Part shown: piece by piece, positions 1 to 11,415 of the stretch
Numbering within the stretch: the stretch's first letter is position 1
Layout: each line of letters opens with the position of its first letter
Assembly: GCF_041381155.1 (NCBI RefSeq)
Contig: NC_091134.1
Span: 13,394,008 to 13,458,007, forward strand
Length of the DNA: 64,000 nt
Reading direction: 5' to 3'
Source: Argopecten irradians
Taxonomy: Eukaryota > Mollusca > Bivalvia > Pectinida > Pectinidae
Translations under genes and position numbers: made by a program
Notes under the pieces: model-generated
Databases searched by the model: none
The model's input: only the letters and a program-made list of their open reading frames with translations
What the model was told of the DNA's origin: nothing

Positions 1-174
1 TATTTGTAATATATTTAAACATAATCTGTATAAATAATTGATTGTTTTGAAAAGACAATTGATCAAAATAAACTTACATCTCTGTCTTTGTTGACTTTGT
101 AAAGTCTGATTGAGTATATTAATGGCAAGACAACATGACATTTATCCAAAGAATAATGTATCAGATATCTTGAT

Positions 175-985
175 TGCGATGTAAGATATCTCATATAGTA
201 TATGATATATCTTATATAATTTATAAGATATCTTATATACTATATAAGATATATTATATAATATATCTTATATCAAATTTTCAATGAATCTTCAAATATA
301 AGATATCTTTTTTAATTTATCTATATACGACATCTTATATATAACACAAAAAGTCTCCATACCCAAAATATCTCTTGAGTCTACATTGAGTCAAGTACCG
401 TATACTTCTACTCGTTCAACCAAACTCTTGGTGGCTTCGCATGCTACTCCAATATTAAGCGTTTAAATTGAACAAGACAAAAGCATGCATTTAGATTGTC
501 CGTTATTATATTTATTGTCGATACGTCCGAACCGATAACAGGAGTTATGGAAATAAATGCTTTTGCGTTTTCAATATGTCATTGAATGCAACCAAACAGC
601 GCTAGCTTCTCCCTTTCAGCGTCATCTCCGCCATTTCGAACGGTTCTTAAATGTGCACCAAAGTACTCCGAATAATGCTCGAGGGAGAAATTAGTTTCTG
701 TTTTAAATGCTACGAAAACTCATAAATGAGATATCTTATATGCATTATGAGAAATCTTATGTACATAAATAAGATATCTAATTTCCTTTCTATATGAGAT
801 ATCATATTTTCTATATAAGATATCTTATATAATGATATCAAATATAATGTATAAGATATCATATATTATGTATGAAATATCTTATATACTATATGAGATG
901 TCCTATAGGTTATATGAAATATCTTATATAAATATTCATATAAAAGATCTTATATAATTATACCATATATCTTATATAATTCAAT
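175..985. repeat. AT-rich palindromic GATATCTTATAT repeat field
   Basis: Two blocks (about 175-345 and 725-985) are built from many imperfect copies of the short palindromic motif GATATCTTATAT and its reverse complement. Between them lies about 380 bp of ordinary sequence. No coding potential is visible. The field lies beyond the 3' end of the minus-strand discoidin-PAN gene. A TTTATT at 511-516 (AATAAA on the minus strand) is a possible but distant poly(A) signal for that gene. Confidence 0.7.
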
Positions 986-1031
986 TAAATACGAGATAGA
1001 CCTTGCTCCTTCCATAATTGTTATATCGGCT

Positions 1032-1033
<2 letters not shown>

Positions 1034-1100
<67 letters not shown>
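1034..1100. repeat. (TA)n microsatellite
   Basis: A run of alternating TA dinucleotides broken only by single CC interruptions. The short reading frame across it on the minus strand (Tyr-Ile repeats) is an artefact. Confidence 0.95.
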
Positions 1101-1101
<1 letters not shown>

Positions 1102-1342
1102 GATAAACAAATATATTTAATCTATCAACAAAAGCACTAGAAGACATCAGCTTAATTCTGTCTAAAATCAATCCAGGTGTGTAAATATAGGGATTCATCG
1201 TCCATTTGACTGCATATACAGTAATATCAACTCAGTTGGTTCCGAACATAAAATAATGGAGCGCTAAAATGTTTGTTGTCAACTGCGTTCACAATACCGT
1301 GGGCGTAGGCAAAATGAAGACCAATCCTTAAATGATCATATT

Positions 1343-4300
1343 CTAATTACCATTCCGAACAAAATAGGAAACACCTCCAGATGGATTGATGGTGGATCCA
1401 TGTTTGGAAAAGACTATATTTGAATACACCTGACAAAACATTCGGTGTGCGTCAATAGTGAAGGACACACACGATGTGCGTTCATGACACATTCTGCCGC
1501 ATGCTTGGAATGTCGCTGACTTTGATTCGGCGATGAGCATACTCTTCAGAGCGTCATACGGCGGGGTTGGTAGCCGAACATATGTAGTCTTGGTAAAAGC
1601 TGCTGGAACAGAACAATCAAAACTAAAGATGATTCCTTAAAAAATGTTAAGATATATCTAAATTAAAACTAACGCTGATTCCTTAAAAAATTGTTAAGAT
1701 ATATATAAATCAAAACTAACCTTGATTTCTCACAAAATAGTTAAGATATATCTAATTCAAAACTAACGCTGAATTCTTACAAAATAGTTAAGATATATCT
1801 TAATTAAAACTAACGCTGATTTCTTATAAAACAGTTAAGATATATCTAAATCAAAACTAACGCTGATTTCTTGAAATAAAACTGGTTTTGATATATCTAT
1901 ATCATATTTATCGTTACAACACAGTTAAGCATACATTCGTAAACATATATATTGAACATATATAATGGACATCGAAAATGTACAATTGCACTTGTATAGT
2001 ACAGTTTTCGGTTTATATCATTAATTAACATATCATATACCAATGCATAGCTTGCGTATCACTTTGTCGCACATTACATCTTATTAATTGTGTATGTTAT
2101 CTTGATAAATGTTCTTAAAATAGTTCCTGTGGATCTGTCATTAATGCAATGCCATGCAAACATAAGCAATTATCTCAGTCAATGAGACGGGACATTGCAA
2201 ACAGCGACGCAATTTTTGCATTAATGGCCTTATAAAATTAATTTTGAAAATTAATATGAATGATCTTTACAAGCAGAAATGAATCATATTATTACAGTAG
2301 CTTACGTACGGTCCTTTTTTACTTTGTAACATCCACTGACGTCAAACCGCATACTTATATGGCCATGCCATGATTGCGGATTAATGCGAAGATACAGTGC
2401 TGTGATTTCAGGATTTAGTGTTGTTACGCTTGTCTCAAGTGAGTTGTTGTTTCCATGAAATAACTGCAATAAATATTTAAAACTCAAACATTAATATATC
2501 CCAGGCCCTAATAGCCTTAGATGTCGATGGACCCTAAAACTCAAACGAACAAACTAACTATTCGAATATTGATATTCAAATAATTAAAGAAAAAGTTGTG
2601 AATAGGAAAGTTTTATTGTATTTAGAGGGATAATCACAAAATAAAGAAGTTATTTATACAAGTAATTGTGATTCTGAATACAATTATTGGATATATTGTC
2701 TAATTATTGTACTTTTTCATTCTACATGCGATCGTCCTCTCGATATTTCAGGGGTTTCTAAGCAACACCTTAAGTCTACATCTGTGTAATGATCCTGGGA
2801 CCTGAGTACCTTTCACAGTATCAGAAAACATTCGGACAAAACTAAATTTCTTTGGAAAGTTCTATTATATTTCATTTTGAGTTACTGATTATCACACTAT
2901 GCGTTCAACCTTTGAAATTGGGGTCTAAAATTTGAAATCTGAAAATCATAAAAAAGGCGTTTTGGTTTCGCAAAATCGAGTTTAGTCGCTTAAAGTAATA
3001 TATGACATTGTAAAACAAACTAGTTCATAGAGAATATTCCTTGTTTCTTGATGAATACCTGTAATATTCCATCGAGTGAAGTGGAAACTTTGACATGTAT
3101 CACGAGTGAAACACATCAACTTTGACATGTATCACGAGTGAAACACATCAACGTTTCCCCTAACGAAATGAAATGTTACTGGTATTTATAAGATTTTGTC
3201 TCGCTTCCATTTTCAGAAGACCAACACTACTAGTTCTGCCAAGGATTTTTCCGCCAATGTAATTAACAGAGTTATTTGTCCTTGCGATTACTACGTCGTA
3301 TTTTTGTGAGCATAACGTCATATTTCTACAGAAAAATATCACGATTTTTTTCTCGCACAAACTAATGACGTAACAATCAAAATTATATTTTTACTGTGAA
3401 TGCTGCATTCCGATTGGTCAAAAACGAGTGATGATATCAAAAAATGTTATTTCAACTGGAGTGAAGTATATCGCTTTTATGTGAAACGTAAAACCTTATA
3501 TTTCACTGCAAAGAATACCAGAAAGATTTCTCAATATGGACCACGTGGTGTCTGTAAATAGTTCCTTAAATAAACTGTACCTTTGGTTTGTTGTTTGAAG
3601 TCACAGTCGTCCACGTGATTCCATCCATGCTATAATGGAGAAAGTACGTGCTAACCCATCGGTCAGGTATTTCACATCCTTGAAGCATGATGATATCCAA
3701 CACGGCCTCTCTTGGAAATTTTACCTATAATAAGTTTACAAAGTATGCTGAATTAAAATTATGGTGAAATATTATAAGATATTTTCAATTTTGTTTTATT
3801 TAGATAAGCAACGTTTGTTTTTGTACAATATCTAATAGGTAATGATAATACCCGACCTTAAAATTAAAACAATTCGAGCTGTCTATAAAAACCTATCCGA
3901 ATGACCAAGAACAAATGACCTTTATACACAGGGCAATTTGTATAAAAAGTAGCCATTTGGGACCATGAGAAAGCACTCTTATAGCAGGTGGTCTTTATAC
4001 ACTAGTTGTCCTTAAGGCAGGTTTGACTGTAGTGTTTGCCATTAGTCTATGAAATACCGACAGAGATGTGCAGAGAAAAATGCTAACTAAATGAAATTAA
4101 CACTATAATAACATCTCTCAGCTTTTAATCTCAACTTTTAGTCGATACGATCAGGTACCATATGAAGAATACTCTAATAACATGGTTTTATCACTAAAGC
4201 TATATCGCACGAAGATAAAAATATTATCTAGGATATTTTTTTTTCAAATCTATAAGAGAGTCTTTCTACGATGGCCGACAGCGGCCGGCAAAAAACAACT

Positions 4301-7300
4301 CCTACAAAACGTTTTTCGTACTTAAATAGTCATTGATATTTAAGTAACTTTTATTTTCTAAAAATATTTTTTGTCATGAAAAATAATAATGTACAAAATA
4401 TTTAGGTACAAAAAATATTTTCGAAAAATATTTTTTGTCGTGACAAATTTTTATCACATTTTTATGTACAAAAAACAACAGGTCTGATGCTAAACCCTGT
4501 ATTTAAATGGAAGCTTCCTATTCTCAGGTGTACAATTAATCTTTCAGATAAGGAATTCAACAATGAATGTTCCATTTGGCTTGCTTAAAACATAGACTGG
4601 GTCATACACAATCAATTAATACAGGTTTCTTAGTGGACTTTATTTTATCTATATTCGAGAAAGTGCATAAAAGTCGCAAACTTTAAGTGGTAATAAACAG
4701 GTCATAATCTCTATTTTTTGTCTAGTTATTATCCCTTTTATATATCTTTGTATACCAAAGGTTTAAATGTCCATTTAACTTAACTATTTGTTGCAAAACA
4801 CGCCAGATTTTCCTGCAATCCTCAGTGTAATAGAACCCCACAAGTATCTGATATGCAATTAATCATCGTGATAAGGAGTACGGCTATGACCAAATTGGGG
4901 TGGTATTCACAAAATACCACGTCGCCTTTTGTTTTACTTTACTGTGATGATAGTACTGAAAACTACGAAATGTAAAACCGTTAATGATTTTTGTTACCAA
5001 TGTTAAATTATATACCAATATTAACTTTTAATCCCGAATATCAGAACTATAGTCAGAATAAGGAATTCGGCCAATGAAGATGACATGTAAAAATAGTCCA
5101 ACCTTAGGCGCGTTTGCATTCCTTATCTGAAAGATTAATTGAATATCTGAGAATGGGAAGATTCCATTTAAATACAGGGTTTAGCGTCAGACCTGTTGTT
5201 TTTTGTACATAAATATTTGATAAAAATTTGTCATGACAAAAAAACATTTTAGAAAATATTTTCTGTACATAATTATTTTGTACATTATTATTTTTCATGA
5301 CAAAAATATTTTTAGAAAATAAAAGTTGTACTTAAATATCAATGACTATTTAAGTACGAAAAACGTTTTTTAGGAGTTGTTTTTTTACCGGCTGTCGGCC
5401 ATCGTATCTTTCCGCAATACATTTTAAACAATATAATAGGATTGTAGAGTAAAGCCTCTGTAACTAAATGCCACCTATTGCAGATACATTGTGAACGACT
5501 TCCCCTATCAATGGTTGATTCGAATGCGCCATTAAGTTTTATTACGTTATTTTACTTTAATTGAGGTCAAAGAAAAAATATTTTACTTCATAAACATTTC
5601 GCTTTGACATATTTCTTTTAATACCGGATACAGCTTTTTAAACACTGTTGTTTACGAAAAGAGAAGTACTGGTATTTTTTTACAACTTACTGAAGTGAAT
5701 TTACCAAGTTAAACCCAAGATCTCACCAATTCGACTGCACGTCTGACTTACAGTGAAGGTATAGTTATGACTCATCAACTAAAATATACCATTTTATAAA
5801 ACTTCATTTACCTGGATATACTGTTGACGATCATTAACTGTTGCTTTCCAGACAATTTCCTTCCCGTTGTGATCGAAATCGTAATAGAATAACCTGGCTT
5901 GTGTCATTGGTAAACGAGTGACGTGTGAAACGTAAGAATTCGAATCGGTGATGGCAGCATCATCAACACCATACAAACCAGATATCAGGTACTTGGAACA
6001 CACAGTTTGGTCTGAATCGAGTTTTGATAATGCTTTCAGAGAAATGGAAAGAAATGTGTTTTTCTGTTAAATGAATACATACGTAAAATATCAGGTAATT
6101 TTTATATAAAAATTATTTCAAATGAAACAAAAATAAATAAATACGGTCTTCAATGTATCATGGCCAACAAAGCTAATCAAATTCAGTTGAATCCGTTTTT
6201 AACTTTAAATATTTCAATTTTCACAGAAGTTGGACTCAATGAAACTACTTAAAAAAATCCGGTTTCATTTACTCATGAACTTGGGTATCTTAACATCGGT
6301 TTAGTTTTCGCGCAAGAAAATATTTTATCTAGCCTAAGAAGCTTTCTACTAGGCCTAGGCATAGATCTAAACAAGGATGGTTTAAAAACAATTGCCAATA
6401 TTACGAACAGATTTCTACAATTTTAAAAGAATTTTTATGAACTCTCGTTTTACTGACTCCGTGGCTCTTGTGTATCGTTCGAGTCAGCAACATTGCCTAC
6501 CGAAACAAAATGTCTCTGTGTGACGTGTGTGGAAACTACGTTAGGACGTCTCAGTTACAAACAAATGACGAGGCCTAAACGGCGTTAAGAAATACTATAT
6601 AAAAGTCAATGAGTGTTGATTTACTTTTAATCAGTTGTTTATCTTGTATCAAGGCTAAAGGCTACAATTATAAACCACTAGTACCTTTCCGTTCCCATCA
6701 CGTTACGGTGACTCTCCATTTTAAATCGAAGCGAAAGACAACCGTATCACACAGTATAGACATTATCCTTCGCATCTTAGGCGGACGATTTTTGCAATCA
6801 CTTCTTAATCTATTGTAAATGTTTATGTTTCATCTAGATTAAATTGATTATAAAGTTGTTTCTGAATAAATGTACGACAAATTGTGATATTTGCGCTATT
6901 TATCTTTAATTAGTTGTAATCTAATAACGCACTATTTTCTTACGTCTCTCGTTGTAGACTTGCACAAGCCCAGAAACTCGCATTTTTTTTAAACAAAAAT
7001 CTAATACGATTGAATTGAAATTAAGGATTGAATCATGCTTTGGTCGATTTCATGGGTTGATGAATTGAGTTGCTCTTGAAACAAATTCAACATGAACTGC
7101 TTCAATTTGTTTCAAGAGCAACTCAATTCATTACCCCATGGAATCGACCAAAGCAAGATTCAATCCATGAATAAAAATAAGTCGAAAACAAACGAAACAC
7201 TTAATTTTCAATTTTAAACCTATCATAGCATTTCTGTTCTTAAAAACATATATCGTTTAATGAGATCATGAAAATCAAACGGAAAAAGACCGTTCTATGG

Positions 7301-8244
7301 TCATAATGGTCCGCCGAACCTGCCTATATCATAGGATGATTTCCATATATATAGCTAAACCTGTCTATATTGTTATGATAGGCTTTTGCCTAATATAAAT
7401 TAGGTTAAAGCCGATCCATTTTTGGCATATTACTTGTTCATAATGAAAAGATATTCGGCAAAATTTGCAGGCAAGAATAGGATACAGTGAAGCACTAATC
7501 ATCCTATGGATGCATTACCTTACCAAACATTTGTACAATACATTCATTAAAAAGATAATTTTATAAATTCATTGATTTTGGCCAAAAGACGAAATCAATG
7601 AAATTAAACCCTCACAAAAATCTATGATTTGGCAGTAATGCCGTACATATCATCAACGTATTATGAAGCCATGGAAAATGTCAAACAGTTCTAAGTCAGC
7701 TGCGCACTGACAACGGACCGATATTTGCTACAAATTGAATTTTTAGTGCTTCACGCTTAATAAATTCACTATTAATGGTACTGTCAAAGATATTTGTTTA
7801 TAGAAGAAGCCAACGGCTATCATATTATTTAAAAAGGACATCCACTTGTCAACGGACTCTCAGAATGAAGCTGTTAACGTTTAGATAAACAAGTTCACTT
7901 GCAATACGCTTTTTTTAAATCATAAAAAATCGATATAATTCCTAACTGGTCTGCCCTGTTAAGCTCATTCGTGCAATGATTATCATTGCATCTAATTTAG
8001 AAGTATTGCAATGTATTGTTTCTGAATACTGAATACATTGTCACTGGGTTAAAAAAATAATTACGCTTTTATAACATTATCTTATTATTCATTGATACAT
8101 TTTGAACATAAGGGCAGTTATCAAATTATAGTGTATAACATACCGTATCATGTACATATACCAACCTGACAAAGCGTTAGAAAGTTCCCAGCAAATCGCG
8201 AGTAGACAAAACAGAATGTGCATCTTCTTTTCAACGTTCCCCAT
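1343..8244 (-). CDS. Secreted discoidin (F5/8 type C) plus PAN/apple domain protein, five exons
   Basis: Exons on the minus strand: 8166-8244, 5812-6011, 3581-3724, 2310-2463 and 1343-1602. Splice phases agree (1, 0, 0, 1) and the total is 837 nt, giving 278 residues plus stop. Exon 1 encodes a signal peptide (MHILFCLLAICWELSNALS from the second Met; a Met seven residues earlier is also possible). Residues 31-186 form an F5/8 type C domain, with the usual boundary cysteines (Cys31, Cys186), the WKATVNDRQQYIQV edge, and the hallmark SWHGHISMRFDVSGC near its end. Residues about 193-278 form a PAN/apple-like domain (FQACGRMCHERTSC, then FCQVYSN). Discoidin domains bind glycans or lipids and PAN domains bind proteins or carbohydrates, so an extracellular adhesion or recognition role is likely (inference). 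Intron 2 carries a large foldback repeat. The ligand is unknown. Confidence 0.85.
1619..1908. repeat. Tandem repeat, ~46-47 bp unit, about six copies
   Basis: Successive units begin AAAACTAACGCTGATT and contain GTTAAGATATATCTAA. The first and last copies are diverged. The array begins just upstream of the PAN exon, inside intron 4 of the discoidin-PAN gene, within about 17 bp of the acceptor side. Confidence 0.85.
3088..3151. repeat. Perfect 32 bp tandem duplication
   Basis: The unit beginning CTTTGACATGTATCACGAG occurs twice back to back (3088-3119 and 3120-3151), in intron 3 of the discoidin-PAN gene. Identity of the copies suggests a recent duplication. Confidence 0.9.
4264..5413. mobile_element. 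Foldback element with ~295 bp inverted repeats
   Basis: The left arm (about 4264-4557) and the right arm (about 5115-5413) are inverted copies. The outer ends read ACGATGGCCGACAGC on the left and the complement, GCTGTCGGCCATCGT, on the right. The inner ends share CTTTCAGATAAGGAAT and its complement. About 560 bp of non-coding spacer separates the arms. No transposase frame is visible, so this is a non-autonomous foldback-type element, inserted in intron 2 of the discoidin-PAN gene. Target-site duplications were not resolved. Confidence 0.8.
7025..7167. mobile_element. Hairpin MITE-like inverted repeat
   Basis: Two arms of about 65 bp (7025-7090 and 7101-7167) are near-perfect reverse complements around a 10 bp loop. 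The arms carry GGATTGAATC, CTTTGGTCGATT and GAATTGAGTTGCTCTTGAAA. It lies in intron 1 of the discoidin-PAN gene. It could be a small snap-back transposon or a source of hairpin RNA. Confidence 0.8.
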
Positions 8245-8508
8245 GCCAAACTATGTCACGGTCCTCATCCGAATGAATGATCTGAAAAATTTCTGGCACT
8301 TATCTTTTGGTTAACTGTTTGATAACACTTGAAGGTAACATATGGTGTTGTCGATAACTTATTTATATTTGGACAGATAATCTATAATATCGATTTACAA
8401 TACCCCACTGGATCATTTAATTAAATGTTAATCGTTTTAGTCGCACAAGAAGCGCATTATTTCTTTCCTTTTTTTCTCTATATATTAACTTTATTTTGTT
8501 CATTTATT

Positions 8509-8665
8509 GGGGCCGAGAGGTTGAGATGTCTCGACATATTACCACAAACCCTCCACCTGGGTCGCGAGTTCGTATCCCATGTGGGGCAATGCCCAGCTTT
8601 CCATCCCCAACAAATCTGGCACGTCCTTACTTGACCTTGGCTGTTGATAGAATATGAAATTGATA
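8509..8665 (+). mobile_element. tRNA-derived SINE copy (bivalve type)
   Basis: The head resembles a serine/leucine-type tRNA: GGGGCCGAGAGGTTGAG (A-box region) and GCGAGTTCGTATCCC (B-box region). The tail, CTGGCACGTCCTTACTTGACC, matches the conserved 3' tail I associate with dispersed bivalve SINEs. The middle seems shortened. The anticodon arm is not tRNA-like, so this is not a functional tRNA gene. Confidence 0.65.
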
Positions 8666-11076
8666 ATACCAGAGCTCCATAATATCATTACCCCGCTCGT
8701 TTTAGTCGCACAAGAAACTAAAGCATTATTTTCCCCCTTTTATTTATATATTAAATTTGTTCTATTTTTATTTTTATTTATTTATTTTTTTTTTTTGCAA
8801 CGAAACCTCTGACCATATGATTTCCGTCAACAGTTTAAACAAATATGTTTATAGAATGCTATTCCAAGACCTCATTCAATTTAAATAATCGGTATAAAGT
8901 TCAAGTATACCGGGGAAACTTTAGTTTTTAAATGTTTCGATCTACCCATTCAAGGTGACAAGGACCAAGACGGGTCTGTCAGCAATCCCTCAAACCCTAC
9001 CGCCTCCCTTCCATCATTTCCGAACAATTCGGTTGGCCTGGTAAAAATGTACGTCTACTGGCAATTTGCCACCTTAAACATGAAAGTATTGATCATTAAT
9101 TCACATGTTAAGTATTTCTAATAATCATGACACTTGATATTGACATTATTTGCTCGAACAACACACAATTAACCACCTTGCCTACTTGTGTCGAAATTAA
9201 TCTAAATTTAAAGGGTTTGTGTTTCCATATCAAGTTTATCAATACTCATGTTTTGCAAATTTGTTTCGGAATTTATGACATTCTAATCATTAGCTTTATC
9301 AGTGAAATTCTGCTTGCTTGATTTAATTATGTTTGCTTACCAATCGTATCAGTAAATTGAATAATAACATACACACTCAACAAATTAGGTCATATAACAA
9401 AAATACATGACTTATATATATTACATACAATACAGTACAGTGTACTTGTCGTCTTCTACGTAGACTGTTCAGTACAGTACTTTTGAAATGTATCTATGAT
9501 AGAGAGATAGAAAAAGAGAAAAAGAGAGGGGGTTACCAGATTTATGTTTAATTACTGAACAGGACAGGATTTTATTGACAATTTCGTTATCTCGATAAAA
9601 AGTAGAAATCATGTATTTTTCACACTTGCATGTGCATTTGACATGAACAATTTTAAAGGAAATAAACTCTCTGCACTGAATTTAAGTTTTTATTTTTTTA
9701 AAGGTACTTTGTTAATTGATGGTTGAAACATCATCAGGTATGGCCATGCATGCAGCGAGTGTTACCGTTTGATATTGGTAACGAAATTTTAATTCGAAAT
9801 TTCATTTATTCATTTATCTAAATCTTACGTTAACGTTCTTCCTTCGTTCAATTATGCATTTATATGGATACTTTTCAGTTTCTTAAATCGTTAATAAAAT
9901 TAAACATCCAAGAGTTAAAATTTTTAGCATCACTGACGTGTCTGAAATGGCACATACTATGGTCGAATTATTTGACATTTTGTAGTTATAAATCGATAAT
10001 ATCATTCAATAATGCGTTAACATAAAACCTCACAGGCTCCGATTTCTCGAAACAAAAGTACAGACTTAAGTCAAAACTTAAGTTTTTCTCCTTATGTAAC
10101 TTATGTTGATAAAATTGACTTAAATCAACTTTTGACCTAAGTTTGTTTCGAGAAATCGGGACCAGATGAATCTGATGCGATAGAATCAGACCGGAAATAA
10201 TTATAAATTATATAGGGTTATTGTCGACATAACCGTATATCTCAATGCAAAAACTTTACTAAGGATTGATTTCTGCCTGCTTTGACACCAATACAGCAAT
10301 GTCCTTTAATTTGCGAATGGGAACATAATTTGTATAAATTTTTGCACCGGCCCATCTGGGACAGGAGGGGCAGGGTCAATCAAGGGCAAGATAAACCGCT
10401 AAAGGTAAGTAACTCATTAAAATCCTTGAGAACAGAAGCTTGACATGTGCTTATAACTTGACACAGCTTTTTTGATGTCATTTTTGGCTTGACGCATGAT
10501 AGACAAGGTTCATGATACTTATTATGGTGAAGGTAATATAGTTTTCCTCATATTATATACATTTGACCTTTATATACACCATGATACGCTAGGTGGCATA
10601 ACATACAAATGTAATTTGTAGGTTACCCACTACAGGTTGCACACCAATGAATGTCAAAGCACGATAACCAATGCGTACTTTTAAACACATTTTGGCCGGA
10701 AATGATTTGTGAAATCGTCTTAATTTGATATTAATGATTGTTTTGACGTCATATTATCTTCAATGTTACGCATATGTCAATGCTCAACTATAGAAAATAA
10801 TTCATGGCCGAATTCATGAGTCATTTCAGGACAATCATGTGGTTAAAAAGAATAAATTAATTTGTGTGTTTCTGTTTGCGGAGGTTTCGTGTTGGTGTTA
10901 TTCTTGGGTTAGAGGAGTTATGCCCTATTAGGTATCTTTACCGCTAACAAACATGCACTGATAACTGATAACTAGCAGAATACTATTTTTTTTAATTCAC
11001 ACAAAATTACAACACAATACACGTGCACCTGACTCAAATTATGCGAGATCACACAATGGTCATCACTTGAAGGAAA
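8666..11076. other. Intergenic region between the discoidin-PAN gene and lectin 1
   Basis: Divergent spacer between the minus-strand discoidin-PAN gene and the first lectin gene. It contains a T-rich stretch near 8760-8800, a purine-rich tract near 9497-9533 and a small MITE near 10037. Short open frames here have no recognisable domains, splice context or biased composition. Confidence 0.6.
10037..10161. mobile_element. Small MITE with ~18 bp terminal inverted repeats
   Basis: The left end reads CCGATTTCTCGAAACAAA and the right end TTTGTTTCGAGAAATCGGG, which are inverted copies. The interior is also partly self-complementary (ACTTAAGTC, GACTTAAAT). About 125 bp long and non-coding. Target duplication is unclear. 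Confidence 0.75.
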
Positions 11077-11206
11077 TTATAAATACAAGTCGGTGTTTTG
11101 AGTATGTTTCTCCCACCATTGGGTATAGATAGCATGTTAGGTTATAAATACAAGTCGGTGTTTTAAGTATGTTTCTCCCACCATTGGGTACAGATAACAT
11201 ATTAGG
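11077..11206. repeat. 65 bp tandem duplication upstream of lectin gene 1
   Basis: Two copies of a 65 bp unit (11077-11141 and 11142-11206), each containing TTATAAATACAAGTCGG and TTTCTCCCACCATTGGGTA. The matching place upstream of lectin 2 (about 17375-17440) holds a single diverged version (GTCGACGTTTTAAAGTGTTT, then CACCATTAGCTG). The unit therefore looks like part of the ancestral promoter that was duplicated in lectin 1 only. Confidence 0.8.
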
Positions 11207-11213
11207 TTTGCCG

Positions 11214-11260
11214 TTATCTTTATCGGATGTTCTGTGCTTTATCACTGATAAGGGATAAAT
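11214..11260 (+). promoter_or_regulatory. Conserved GATA-site cluster upstream of lectin gene 1
   Basis: The block TTATCTTTATCGGATGTTCT is followed by TTATCACTGATAAGGGATAA. It contains several GATA-factor core motifs (WGATAR) in both orientations. The same block lies upstream of lectin 2 at 17441-17493 at a similar distance from the start codon (about 202 versus 233 bp), while flanking sequence is more diverged. GATA factors drive haematopoietic and gut genes in animals, so haemocyte or digestive expression is plausible (inference). Confidence 0.55.
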
Positions 11261-11415
11261 TGAATATTGATATTATTATCAGAGATACATTGGTGACCTA
11301 GTTACAAAGAATGATGGAGCAGTAGTGTTGGTGAAATCAAGCAACTGTTTAAAAAGTTAGATTTGATACTGCCAAACAGAAAAAGCCTAAATAGTTCTCA
11401 GGGATTCAAAACACC

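Noticed and set aside
950-1198. 82-residue frame with Tyr-Ile repeats
   Set aside because: It is a translation of the (TA)n microsatellite.
8509-8600. Serine/leucine-like tRNA gene
   Set aside because: The tRNA similarity is limited to the A and B box regions and is followed by a SINE tail, so it was called a SINE.
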